Shown here in pieces: positions 19,687 to 27,935 of a stretch of 64,000 bases of DNA. The translations under genes were made by a program, and so were the position numbers. Within the stretch, counting starts at the first letter, position 1, and each line of letters starts with the position of its first letter. Below the pieces are notes generated by a model. The model was given only the letters and a program-made list of their open reading frames with translations, searched no databases and had not been told where the DNA came from. The DNA is taken from positions 186,001 through 250,000 of the forward strand of contig JHYJ01000008.1 in the NCBI GenBank assembly GCA_000621425.1, read 5' to 3'. Source of the DNA: Lachnospiraceae bacterium AB2028. Lineage in GTDB: Bacteria; Bacillota; Clostridia; Lachnospirales; Lachnospiraceae.

Positions 19687-21219
19687 CTATTCAGCTGCTG
19701 CAGCTTCTTCGTAATAGCTTTCAAGCATTTCTTTTGTAACGCTTCCGCGGTGGTTCTCTACAACGACACCGTTTTTGTCAATGACGATCGTCTGCGGCAT
19801 TGCCGTTGTTCCTCCGACTTTATCCCATACAATTGTCGGTTCTTTTTCATCGATTGCAAAGGGAATGGTCCATCCTTTTTCCGCAATGAAAGGTTCCACT
19901 TCCTTTGTTACAAGAGGGTGATGAACGGCAAGCAGCACTGTGTCATCGGCATGAGTTTCGGCAAATTCACAGAAATAAGGAAGCTCCTCCACACAGGGAC
20001 CGCAATAGGTTGCCCAGAGATTGATGACGACAATCTTTCCTCTGCATTCATTCAGGTGGAAGGTGCTTCCGTCTACGCAGGTAATCGTAAAGTCTTCCAG
20101 TATCTCTCCGGGTTCATAGCCAATAGTCTGCGCACCGGCATCAGCGGAAGGTGAGTCTCCGACATTTGCAGCCGTCAGATTTCCGTTTTCATTTACAGAC
20201 GGTTCAATAATGTTAAACCACAAAAGCGCAAATACCAGTATGACAGCGGCAACGCCCCAGACAACTGCAGAAACCGTCCTGCGTTTCTTCAATACTTCTG
20301 TCCGTTCCTCGTCACGCAGTGCTTTTGTCCTGACTTCATTTTCCTTAAGGACGATTTTCCCGGCCTTCAGGGAAAGGGCACCCTGAGGACAGACATCGAC
20401 ACATTTTCCGCACTGGATGCATTCATGATCGCTTACATGCAGGACATCCATCTGGCATTTTTTAACACAAAGTCCACAGTTGTTGCATGCACCCACGTCC
20501 GTTTTTACACCTATTAAGCAGAATCTGTTAAACAGACCGTAAATCGCACCAAGCGGGCATACAAAACGGCAGAAACCGCGATAAACAAAAATGCAGGCCA
20601 GAACCAGAGCCGTTAATATAACGAATTTTCTCGTAAAATATACGCCAAGCATTCCGTATAAGGAATCATTGGCCGTATTGGACAGAAGACCGATGGCACC
20701 TTCAAATGTTCCGGCGGGACAGATGTATTTGCAGAAGCCCGGAACGGTCATGCCTTCAGAAAAGCCCATATAGAGGGGAATAAAAATCGCAAAAACAGCT
20801 AAAAACACATATTTCAGGTAAGACAGGATCCTTGTAACTTTGCTTTTTTTAAGCTTCGGTGTGGGGATCTTGTGGAGGAGCTCCTGAAAAAGCCCCAGCG
20901 GGCAGATCCAGCCGCAGATGGTACGTCCGGCAATGAGCCCGTAAAGGAGCAGGATTCCGAATACGTAAAATCCCGCACGGTCATGCGCGGTTGCCAGCGC
21001 CGCCTGAAGGGACCCCAAAGGACACGCCCCCACGGCTCCCGGACAGGAATAACAGTTGAAACCCGGAACACAGGCATATTTTGCCTTGCCGGTATAGATT
21101 TCACCCTTGATAAAACCTTTTAAGTAGGCATTGTATAAAAGGGCAGCATACAGCTGAACAAGTTTTCTTTTTGACGGTCTGATCTTTTCCCAGATATTCT
21201 TCACCCTAAGCCCACGCAT
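19687..21219 (-). CDS. Membrane-bound 4Fe-4S protein fused to a C-terminal TlpA-like thioredoxin
   Basis: The 510-residue protein begins with a NapH/YccM-like membrane region (residues about 20-220). Its several helices carry loops with CxxxCP motifs (CGWICPLGLFQE, CKYICPAG, CRFVCPLGAIYG). Two ferredoxin-type cluster motifs follow (CNNCGLCVKKC and CIQCGKCVDVCP). After another helix (about 305-325) comes a TlpA-like domain with WATYCGPCVEELP. The order suggests electrons pass from iron-sulfur clusters across the membrane to an outer thiol. The start overlaps the upstream gene by 19 bases; a GTG at 21204 is an alternative. It is co-transcribed with the CXXC gene at 21201-21656. Confidence 0.88.
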   Translation of the reverse strand: MRGLRVKNIWEKIRPSKRKLVQLYAALLYNAYLKGFIKGEIYTGKAKYACVPGFNCYSCPGAVGACPLGSLQAALATAHDRAGFYVFGILLLYGLIAGRTICGWICPLGLFQELLHKIPTPKLKKSKVTRILSYLKYVFLAVFAIFIPLYMGFSEGMTVPGFCKYICPAGTFEGAIGLLSNTANDSLYGMLGVYFTRKFVILTALVLACIFVYRGFCRFVCPLGAIYGLFNRFCLIGVKTDVGACNNCGLCVKKCQMDVLHVSDHECIQCGKCVDVCPQGALSLKAGKIVLKENEVRTKALRDEERTEVLKKRRTVSAVVWGVAAVILVFALLWFNIIEPSVNENGNLTAANVGDSPSADAGAQTIGYEPGEILEDFTITCVDGSTFHLNECRGKIVVINLWATYCGPCVEELPYFCEFAETHADDTVLLAVHHPLVTKEVEPFIAEKGWTIPFAIDEKEPTIVWDKVGGTTAMPQTIVIDKNGVVVENHRGSVTKEMLESYYEEAAAAE

Positions 21220-21656
21220 TCCGTGCAGATAGTGATTGCTTTATAAAGCGTATCACGTGCACTTCCGTTTACAATACCGATTATTATCAAAGCGACGGCT
21301 GCAGCCAAAACCACGCAGCGTGTTATAGTGAGTATCGTATTTTTCCTTTTTCCTGAAGCTTCATCATCCGCCGGATTCTTCTTCATTTCGATACTTTTCG
21401 CCGGCTTGTCCTGATCCTCATCACGGATACCTGCCAGAATCCCGACTAAAGCCATGATGCCGGTTGCAATGGTAAGAAGGATAAAAGGCAGCATATATTT
21501 CCCGACAATTTCCCGAGAATAGATCCACGCTGTCGGATCTGCAGCTTTAGCAGCAATTCCCTGAGTATAGATAACAAGAGCGCAGACAGCAGGATATGCC
21601 ATAGTCAGAAAACAAAGGACCGATTGAATCATCAAGAATACTTTCTTTTTTTTCAT
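21201..21656 (-). CDS. Membrane protein with C-terminal CD1871A-type CXXC motif
   Basis: The 151-residue protein has two N-terminal membrane helices (about 8-30 and 52-78), a charged cytoplasmic loop, and a third helix (about 108-130). The tail GSARDTLYKAITICTECVGLG resembles the small CD1871A family of CXXC proteins, which are usually free-standing. Here it looks fused to an extra two-helix part. Position before the ferredoxin-TlpA gene suggests a role in the same redox relay. The function itself is unknown. Confidence 0.75.
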   Translation of the reverse strand: MKKKKVFLMIQSVLCFLTMAYPAVCALVIYTQGIAAKAADPTAWIYSREIVGKYMLPFILLTIATGIMALVGILAGIRDEDQDKPAKSIEMKKNPADDEASGKRKNTILTITRCVVLAAAVALIIIGIVNGSARDTLYKAITICTECVGLG

Positions 21657-21674
21657 TACATCACCCTTCCCCGT

Positions 21675-21704
21675 ATACTATTTATGAAATATGTTTTCTT
21701 TCAA
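21675..21704 (-). promoter_or_regulatory. Possible sigma-A promoter close to the CXXC membrane protein gene
   Basis: TTGAAA (21699-21704) and TAGTAT (21675-21680) are 18 bases apart on the minus strand. The start would be about 10 bases before the ATG, so this may be a secondary promoter. Confidence 0.35.
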
Positions 21705-21765
21705 AATCCGTGTGCATCCATGAGGAACTGTTGTAGTAAGCAGAATCATATATTTCACTTATATT

Positions 21766-21843
21766 AACTTCCCACTAACTGAACAAGATAGAACGGCACT
21801 CGCAACTGCACCGGAACAGTCACGATGCGGGAAGTTTCAGTTA
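21766..21843 (-). ncRNA. Structured leader RNA candidate with permuted helices
   Basis: On the minus strand the order is UAACUGAA, AACUUCCC, a 12-pair hairpin with one bulged A (21796-21828), then UUCAGUUA and GGGAAGUU. The two outer pairs are in pseudoknot order and probably cannot form at the same time because only two bases join the last segments. It lies about 110 bases upstream of the CXXC/ferredoxin-TlpA operon, just after a possible extended -10. I do not recognise a known riboswitch class. Confidence 0.45.
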
Positions 21844-21853
21844 CTTATTGTAA

Positions 21854-21862
21854 TTTATAACA
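21854..21862 (-). promoter_or_regulatory. Possible extended -10 promoter ahead of the structured leader
   Basis: TGTTATAAA on the minus strand would start transcription near 21847, immediately before the permuted-helix element. No good -35 box is seen. Confidence 0.35.
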
Positions 21863-21901
21863 CTCACAGATTGATTATAAATTATTATGATGACATGGTC
21901 A

Positions 21902-21933
21902 AAAAATCTTCCGCCCACTGGCAGCAGATTTTT
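21902..21933. terminator. Bidirectional terminator-like hairpin in a divergent intergenic region
   Basis: AAAAATCT and AGATTTTT pair, with an inner GCC/GGC. Both strands end in U-runs. The flanking genes diverge, so there is no obvious coding transcript for it to end. The remaining bases of this 559-base gap hold the features listed here and no recognisable gene. Confidence 0.4.
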
Positions 21934-22057
21934 CAGTTAACATAACATTTTCATTGCATAATCGCCCTCTAAATATAGTAGAGAAAAGACTGCGAAAGCA
22001 TACATTTAGTGCCCCGAAAAAGGTCGGAAATTTTCTTCAAAAAGCCCTGAAAAGCCC

Positions 22058-22086
22058 TTGAATGCTTGATTTTTTCGTGATATGAT
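22058..22086 (+). promoter_or_regulatory. Sigma-A promoter of the FliD-like gene
   Basis: TTGAAT (22058-22063) and TATGAT (22081-22086) are separated by 17 bases. The leader is about 120 bases. Confidence 0.75.
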
Positions 22087-22115
22087 TGTAGTAACTATAA
22101 AAAGGACAAATCTGC

Positions 22116-22187
22116 CTGCTGCATTGTTTTTACTTCCGGTTATGGATTTCCGGAGAATGCGGCAGCCGGTGCAGGAAGTACCACCGG
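22116..22187 (+). promoter_or_regulatory. Structured leader of the FliD-like gene
   Basis: CTGCTGCATT (22116-22125) pairs with AATGCGGCAG (22156-22165) over ten pairs with one G-U. A second stem CCGGT/ACCGG (22166-22170 with 22183-22187) follows. The ribosome site AGGAGGGG comes after it and is free in this fold. Confidence 0.45.
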
Positions 22188-22213
22188 TTCATCAAGGAAG
22201 AAAGGAGGGGTAG
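22142..22213 (+). CDS. Possible upstream open reading frame before the FliD-like gene
   Basis: A 23-codon frame starts at the ATG at 22142 and stops at TAG 22211-22213, two bases before the main ATG. It has no good ribosome site of its own and its peptide (MDFRRMRQPV...) is not recognised. It may be chance, or it may couple translation to the main gene. Confidence 0.2.
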   Translation: MDFRRMRQPVQEVPPVHQGRKEG

Positions 22214-22215
22214 AT

Positions 22216-23553
22216 ATGGCCATTAATTCTGCTATATACAGCAACGTCTATAATTACTACCGGTCTGAGCTGACGCCCCGATCTTCTTCGCGTTTTGATT
22301 CGCACAAGAAAAAGGATCTCCAGGATGTTTATAAGAGCATTGTAAATATCAGTAAGGATGAACCTGTATTTCTTCTTGACCGTTCCAAAGAACTGGAAGA
22401 CTACACTATACACATGAAAGAAAACGCTCTGGCGTTTTCCAATAATGTATCGTCCATCATCGGATCAGCTGACGGTGAGCTCTTTACCGGACAGACAGCC
22501 TACTCTTCTGATCCGGATTCTGTCGAGGTTACGGGATTTACACAGAAGACCACTGAGCAGGCCGCAGACAGCGAAGTATCCGCAGACACCGCTAATACCC
22601 AGTATGAACTGTCAGTAAAGCAGCTCGCCAGCTGCCAGGAAAATACCGGCAAATTCTTAGACAAGATTGATTCCGATCTGCCAGGTGGGAACTACTCCTT
22701 CGATGTAAGCACTGCCACTTCAACGTACGAGTTGCAGTTCACGATTTCCGACGGCGATACCAATTATGATATACAGCGCCGCATGGCGAGACTTATTAAC
22801 AACTTTAATCTCGGACTTAATGCCGAGGTTGTTGAAAATTCCAATGCCGAATCAGCACTTGTCATACGCTCTAATTCTTCCGGTGATAGGGAATCTGCCG
22901 GTGGCCACTTTATCATTTCTGATGACAATACCAGCCAGCAGGCCGGCATAGTGGATTATTTCGGAATAGGCGAGGTCACCGCTCACGGTCGGAACGCAAT
23001 ATATGAAGTCAATGGTGTGGAACATTCTTCTGCTGTCAATGATGTTTCTTTGGACGGGGTATTTAATGTTTCGCTAAAAGAGACCACCCCTGATGGCAAA
23101 CCTGTTACTATCGGTTTCAAGCCCGACTACGAGGCAGTTAAGGACAATATCATTTCCCTTGCAGGATCCTACAATGATTTTCTCCGTGCTACTGCTGAGT
23201 ATGTGGATGTTCAGCCACGCACCAACCTGTTTGTTGCCGACATGAAGAATAACAGCAGGTACTACACTTCTACTCTTGAAGATATGGGTGTTACCCAAAA
23301 CGATGACGGCACATTATCAGTTGATGCGGAGAAACTTTCCGAGGCACTCAAGAATGATGACAGGACTGAAGACCTTGATACTTTGAAGAATTTTACAAAA
23401 TTTGCCCTGCGTAAAGCAAAGGGCATACAGCTGAATCCTATGGACTATGTGGACAAGCGGATCGTGGCATACAAGAATCCCACTACTGCCCACTATGCAA
23501 ATCCTTATGTAACCAGCGCATACAGCGGCATGTTATTCAATTCCTACATGTGA
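22216..23553 (+). CDS. FliD-like flagellar protein (divergent filament-cap relative)
   Basis: The 445-residue protein starts without a signal peptide. Residues about 130-330 resemble the FliD family: a SVKQLAS-type N-terminal segment, IQRRMARLINNFNLGLNAEV, and the C-terminal pattern YEVNGVEHSSAVNDVSLDGV. The last part has EDMGVTQNDDGTLSVDAEKL, typical of FliD. It lacks the usual hydrophobic N-terminal start and C-terminal NSQSS-type tail of true FliD, and a second, canonical FliD C-terminus lies at 63693-64000. A role as accessory cap or hook-associated protein is inferred. Its stop overlaps the convergent gene at 23533. Confidence 0.65.
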   Translation: MAINSAIYSNVYNYYRSELTPRSSSRFDSHKKKDLQDVYKSIVNISKDEPVFLLDRSKELEDYTIHMKENALAFSNNVSSIIGSADGELFTGQTAYSSDPDSVEVTGFTQKTTEQAADSEVSADTANTQYELSVKQLASCQENTGKFLDKIDSDLPGGNYSFDVSTATSTYELQFTISDGDTNYDIQRRMARLINNFNLGLNAEVVENSNAESALVIRSNSSGDRESAGGHFIISDDNTSQQAGIVDYFGIGEVTAHGRNAIYEVNGVEHSSAVNDVSLDGVFNVSLKETTPDGKPVTIGFKPDYEAVKDNIISLAGSYNDFLRATAEYVDVQPRTNLFVADMKNNSRYYTSTLEDMGVTQNDDGTLSVDAEKLSEALKNDDRTEDLDTLKNFTKFALRKAKGIQLNPMDYVDKRIVAYKNPTTAHYANPYVTSAYSGMLFNSYM

Positions 23554-24627
23554 TGCCCTGTATTTATATTCAGCTGCAATATTAAGAGCCTGTTCTCTCA
23601 TAGCCGGATCTAATCCGGCTATTTTTTCGTATACATGGGCAAGCATTTCCAACGGAATCCTTCCGGCAGACTCTACGCTGAGAACTGCCTCCGTCTCTTC
23701 GGATGCATTCATGAACCACACACTTGCTTCTTCAAGAAAAGATGATGCTGATTTAAGATCCCCGCTTTTTTCACTTTCGCAGGCAGCATCAAAATAATAC
23801 AGTCCCAACTCCGTACAAACTTCCGCAACAGGCATAGTGCTTATATTCTTAAGACTCCATCGGAAGAAATCATCACGCCTCCCCGCAAGTCTTGAGCCTT
23901 TCGCAAGCACACAGCAGCACTCAGCCTTAAGTCTGCTGTCAGCATTTGGCGAATGCATGGCCATGTCAAAATAATCATATGCCTTTTTTAAATCTGCCGT
24001 ATCACCTGAAAGCATCAGCTCCGTTGCATACATATTGTGAATGCGCCTTGACAAGAGCTGCCCTTCTTCAAGCTCTGAAACCATTTTTTCAAAAATCCGG
24101 AAATCCCTTTTCTGATGAGCGCTTATAGGCATGTGCAGGATCTCAACATCACTGTCAAATACCACAGGATCAAGGCGCACTTCCTCATGCACCGGCTCTA
24201 TCCAGGTAAATTCCCTAAGTCGTTTATAAAGTTTCGGCCGCAGATCCCGCTCATAATTCTCTGTAGTTTTAAACTCATGCCGGTTGATATACCACATCTG
24301 GACAATCTCTATCTCGGGCAGCATGGCTTCCTTCAATATCTTAAACTGCTCACGATTTGCCTCGTCCAGCACTTCGTCAGCATCTGCGGAATATATATAA
24401 TCACAGCTTGCCTTTGAAAAGGCAAAATTCCTGGCCGCTGCAAAATCATCTATCCACTCAAAATCATAAACCTTGTCAGTATACTTATACGCAATCTCCT
24501 TCGTCCTGTCAGTAGACCCGGTATCAACGATGATGATCTCATCACATACGGGGGCAAAGCCCTCAAGGCAGCGTTCCAGAACCGCTTCTTCATTTTTTAC
24601 TATTGCGCAAAAACTGACTGTGATCAT
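23533..24627 (-). CDS. Family 2 glycosyltransferase with C-terminal helical repeats
   Basis: The 364-residue protein has a GT-A domain in residues 1-220: SFCAIVKNEEAVLERCL, VDTGSTDRTKEIA, WIDDFAAARNFAF and the DXD-type YSADADE. The rest (about 200-364) looks like TPR-type helices. It resembles the SunS/WaaE type of cytoplasmic transferase that adds a sugar to lipid or protein acceptors. Its ATG overlaps the stop of the O-antigen-ligase-like gene (ATGA), so the two are translationally coupled. The acceptor is not known. Confidence 0.85.
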   Translation of the reverse strand: MITVSFCAIVKNEEAVLERCLEGFAPVCDEIIIVDTGSTDRTKEIAYKYTDKVYDFEWIDDFAAARNFAFSKASCDYIYSADADEVLDEANREQFKILKEAMLPEIEIVQMWYINRHEFKTTENYERDLRPKLYKRLREFTWIEPVHEEVRLDPVVFDSDVEILHMPISAHQKRDFRIFEKMVSELEEGQLLSRRIHNMYATELMLSGDTADLKKAYDYFDMAMHSPNADSRLKAECCCVLAKGSRLAGRRDDFFRWSLKNISTMPVAEVCTELGLYYFDAACESEKSGDLKSASSFLEEASVWFMNASEETEAVLSVESAGRIPLEMLAHVYEKIAGLDPAMREQALNIAAEYKYRASHVGIE

Positions 24628-26312
24628 TTCGAGCTATCCCCCTGCTCCGCATTATCTGTCTTAACCACACGAACCATCATAATGCATATTCCCATAATAA
24701 TGAAAATCTCCGGTGTACATATGCACTGCTGATAGCAGAAGAAATTATGTCCTATGTATGCAGGTATTGCTGCCATAAAAGCAACCACTGCCGGCTCTTT
24801 CCGGGCAATCTTCATACTCTCCCTGAAGGCAGTAATGAATATACCCAGATACGCTACCAATCCAAGTACTCCTTCAGTGATCAGCATGTTAAGAAACTCG
24901 TTATGTGCGCAAGCCAGTTGCTGTCCGTGCCAGTATGTGGACACATCTTCATAACAATACTTATTCATTGCCACCGCAAAACAGTCAGGACCTATTCCCA
25001 CAAGTATGTCCTTTATCGAAGCATGAGTGAAAGCCCTGGCCGCCATCCGCCAGTTAAATCCCCTGTGGTTTCCCCATTCATTCGTAAAATTAAAGAAATT
25101 GACATTATTTACTGCCCATTCTGCAGGAAGCTTGTGGTTGCTCACCAGCAGGATCATCATCAGCACGCCCCATATAACCAGTATCGCTGCGACGAGCGTT
25201 ACCCGCCAGATGATATCGCTGTACTTTGCGATATCAAATCCGTCAGTCTTTTTCACTTTTGTCTCTGCCCATGGTTTGTCAGCGCAAAGCACAAACCTGA
25301 AAACAGCATATGCGATGATCATCACTATAATGAGTATAAGCATTGGTGTCGATCTTGTCGCAAACTCAGTTATCTTTTCATCCCCGCTGATAAGATTTGG
25401 AGTACGTTCCGGGAAAAGCAACCGCATCCAGCCTATAACACGCATTGACAGAAGTCCGATGATCGCCATCTCTATGAAACGGTACATCTTTTCGTTGCTC
25501 TTTAATGAATAGCAGAAAAATACCATAAACATCAGCACAAAAGCCACATATGCACTATCTGAGTTAGTAACGGTCAACATTCCAAAGGATAACGCAACAA
25601 AAATCCCCGAGCATATCCGCATCCAAAGTCTGTCATCCTCCCAATAAAGGTACATGCCTATCGGAACAACAAGCACGGCATATGATGAAAACCACGTAGT
25701 CTGTCCCAGTGTACCTACGAATTTTTCTATTGATTCAGGGGCAACATTCACGTACATACCCATAGGATCAAAACCAAACCTCTGTAGTATTACCATCTGG
25801 AATATACCCGCAGCAGCCAGTACCGTAAGTCCAACTGTCCATGGGCTCCATACCCAGAACCTTGATACAAAGAAATAAATAAGCACAAAAAATACCTGGG
25901 TTAAAAAGCCCATGTTCCAGTTATCATAGCCCCAAAAAGCCATTGACTTATCTGATGCAAAAAGATAGCTGATCCAGCTAACAAAAAAATATGCCACCAC
26001 AAAACGATCCGGAAGAGTTGTATTCTTTACAGCCTCCAGAAAGCTTATTTTGTCACTATATACATAAACATAAAATATTCCGCCCAGTATCATGGCAGCA
26101 ATGCCGAAATACGAAAACCACTGGAAAAACAGGTACTTGGTTTCACCCATTGTAAAGTACTTGCCGGTTGGTGCAGTATCGTAGAACATCGGATAAATCA
26201 CCAGCATTACGAACACATAAAAAAACAGCACGATCTTCATTATATAATCCGCTGCTGACTGTGCCGGAGTTTTAGCCGGCTCTCTTCTTTTCGGCGCTTT
26301 ATTCTTTGCCAT
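24624..26312 (-). CDS. O-antigen ligase/polymerase-like membrane protein (Wzy_C family)
   Basis: The 562-residue protein has a basic N-terminus and about 12 membrane helices. The Wzy_C-type signature is in the last third: GFNWRMAARAF, then GIGPDCFAV, and AHNEFLNMLITEGVLGLVAY. Proteins of this fold polymerise glycan units or transfer them from undecaprenyl pyrophosphate outside the membrane. In a Gram-positive cell it would act on a wall or surface glycan. It is coupled to the family 2 transferase downstream. Confidence 0.8.
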   Translation of the reverse strand: MAKNKAPKRREPAKTPAQSAADYIMKIVLFFYVFVMLVIYPMFYDTAPTGKYFTMGETKYLFFQWFSYFGIAAMILGGIFYVYVYSDKISFLEAVKNTTLPDRFVVAYFFVSWISYLFASDKSMAFWGYDNWNMGFLTQVFFVLIYFFVSRFWVWSPWTVGLTVLAAAGIFQMVILQRFGFDPMGMYVNVAPESIEKFVGTLGQTTWFSSYAVLVVPIGMYLYWEDDRLWMRICSGIFVALSFGMLTVTNSDSAYVAFVLMFMVFFCYSLKSNEKMYRFIEMAIIGLLSMRVIGWMRLLFPERTPNLISGDEKITEFATRSTPMLILIIVMIIAYAVFRFVLCADKPWAETKVKKTDGFDIAKYSDIIWRVTLVAAILVIWGVLMMILLVSNHKLPAEWAVNNVNFFNFTNEWGNHRGFNWRMAARAFTHASIKDILVGIGPDCFAVAMNKYCYEDVSTYWHGQQLACAHNEFLNMLITEGVLGLVAYLGIFITAFRESMKIARKEPAVVAFMAAIPAYIGHNFFCYQQCICTPEIFIIMGICIMMVRVVKTDNAEQGDSSK

Positions 26313-26399
26313 TGTCTTTCACCTGATGCTTAAAAATCTTTCAAGCACGCTTTCTATTATATTAAGATCAACAGTATTCCCGCAGAAACCCCTACCCCA

Positions 26400-27089
26400 T
26401 CAGGTCATGTATTGCTCCATAAATACCCTTCGGCTCTTATCAAATGTCCATCGGTTATTTATGCTCTCATCATGCGCAACCCAGGGACGGCGCTGCTCAG
26501 GTACCACCACCTTGAATCCTGCTTTCCTGAATTCAAAACACTGGGCCATATCATAATAGTCCCAGCCTTCAAAAAGATCGTCTCTCCATGGTATATCCGT
26601 ACAGGTAACCAAAAGAAAACCTTCCGCTGCCTCCACTTCCGTAAGGCCGTCATCCGTCTTATATGAATACCCTGAAAAATTCACATTATCCCGATCCAGT
26701 TCATAGATATTTCCCACTCTGTCAGAATGCCAGGGCAGAGCATCCGGTGCAAGTTTCTTGCTACCTATCATGCCGATCATGCCGATCTTCTTATCAGTTG
26801 AAAAAATGGTAAGGATATCGTAAAGGAAATTAGGATTCAGCACAAAAACATCCTGATGCATATAAATCTTATACTTGGCGGTAGTTGATGTCATGCCGGT
26901 ATTGTAACCGGCCGCCATCCCGGGAATATCCCTTACAGGAAAAATCTCAACAGAATAGCCCTCAGGTATTTTAAGCCTGTTGATGTAAAAGGAAGCCTCA
27001 TTAAAATATGCCTCATTACTCACACAGATAATGAAACAGAATCCCTTTTTATCTTCATGCTTTTTTCCAAACAGATCCCTAAGTCCCAT
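26400..27089 (-). CDS. Glycosyltransferase of the StrF/GT2-like type
   Basis: The 229-residue protein has a small GT-A fold: FIICVSNEAYFNEA, GYSVEIFPVRDI, AAGYNTGM, the KYKIYMHQDVFV strand with a possible metal site, and a C-terminal GWDYYDMAQCFEFRKAGF. This matches proteins with the StrF domain found in glycan clusters. A GGGGAGAC ribosome site precedes the ATG. It lies 23 bases after the gene at 27113. The acceptor is unknown. Confidence 0.75.
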   Translation of the reverse strand: MGLRDLFGKKHEDKKGFCFIICVSNEAYFNEASFYINRLKIPEGYSVEIFPVRDIPGMAAGYNTGMTSTTAKYKIYMHQDVFVLNPNFLYDILTIFSTDKKIGMIGMIGSKKLAPDALPWHSDRVGNIYELDRDNVNFSGYSYKTDDGLTEVEAAEGFLLVTCTDIPWRDDLFEGWDYYDMAQCFEFRKAGFKVVVPEQRRPWVAHDESINNRWTFDKSRRVFMEQYMT

Positions 27090-27112
27090 CTGTCTCCCCT
27101 AATGATAATTAT

Positions 27113-27826
27113 CTACACAAACTTTGCCACCAGATCAGCACGCTTGGCCGCGATTGCCTCCTGTACCTCATCCTCGGTATGCTGCTCCAGGAATGCAGTT
27201 ATGAACAGTGCTTCATTTTTCCTGCCCACACTCCAGTACATATCTGCCACTGCAATGGTAACACGGTCCTTATTGCCCACAGGCATGTCGCACAAAAGCT
27301 GAGCGATAAGGAAAACCGACAATCCTTTTTCCCTTATATAACTAAACAGTCCCAGAACGTCCGGACCCGTAAATCCCATCTGCATCCTTCTGAAATAGAA
27401 GAGCAGGTTCATATACAGGCTGTGAAAATCATTTATATAATCGATGCAGTCATAAACTACTAAATTACTGTCTCCCGCAGAGCGCCCCGTTATACCTTCT
27501 TCGCCGCCCTTTTCGCACTCCATCATGTAAATAGGAATGGTCTCGGCAAAATAGTAAAGCTCCGAGTCGTACCCCATGACATTCTTGAATTCATCGGTAT
27601 TGCAGTAAGTCACAAGCTCATCATAAGCCTTGCGGCTGCGTTCCTGAAGTTTCTCGTTTATACGCCCCTTCACCACGCAAACAGCAGTATAGATGGCAGA
27701 TTTATTCTCTGCCCCTTCCGCGTAAAAACGGTCCGTATCAGCACGAAGGCGTGCAGCACCATCTACGGTGAATTCACCATGCTCGTCCTTATATTCAGAT
27801 AAATCCTCAGACGGAAGTATCAGCAT
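27113..27826 (-). CDS. Uncharacterised protein in the glycan cluster
   Basis: The 237-residue protein is not recognised. It is acidic and helical, with no signal peptide or membrane segment. The start at 27826 follows GGAG by eight bases; a longer GTG start at 27859 would lie over a hairpin. It shares a transcript with the StrF-like transferase at 26400. Confidence 0.55.
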   Translation of the reverse strand: MLILPSEDLSEYKDEHGEFTVDGAARLRADTDRFYAEGAENKSAIYTAVCVVKGRINEKLQERSRKAYDELVTYCNTDEFKNVMGYDSELYYFAETIPIYMMECEKGGEEGITGRSAGDSNLVVYDCIDYINDFHSLYMNLLFYFRRMQMGFTGPDVLGLFSYIREKGLSVFLIAQLLCDMPVGNKDRVTIAVADMYWSVGRKNEALFITAFLEQHTEDEVQEAIAAKRADLVAKFV

Positions 27827-27845
27827 CCGATAATCTCCACAAAAA

Positions 27846-27876
27846 AATAACTTTGGCACAAAAAACCAAAGTTATT
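27846..27876 (-). terminator. Intrinsic terminator before the uncharacterised gene at 27113
   Basis: AATAACTTTGG and CCAAAGTTATT form an 11-pair stem with a nine-base loop, and the minus strand continues with seven U. It would end the transcript from 27936-28394. A TATAAT (27874-27879) overlaps the upstream arm, so a new start may lie inside the hairpin. Confidence 0.75.
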
Positions 27877-27935
27877 ATACTACATTTTACGTCCTTATGC
27901 ACTTGGTTTTTTCACGAACCTATGCCACTTCCGTT

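Noticed and set aside
21740-21850. c-di-GMP or cobalamin riboswitch in the 21.7 kb gap
   Set aside because: The conserved bases of those classes were not found on either strand; only the permuted helices remain as structure.
24747-25448. 233-codon plus-strand frame opposite the O-antigen-ligase-like gene
   Set aside because: Cysteine- and histidine-rich composition is typical of antisense frames over membrane-protein genes, and the minus-strand gene has strong family motifs.
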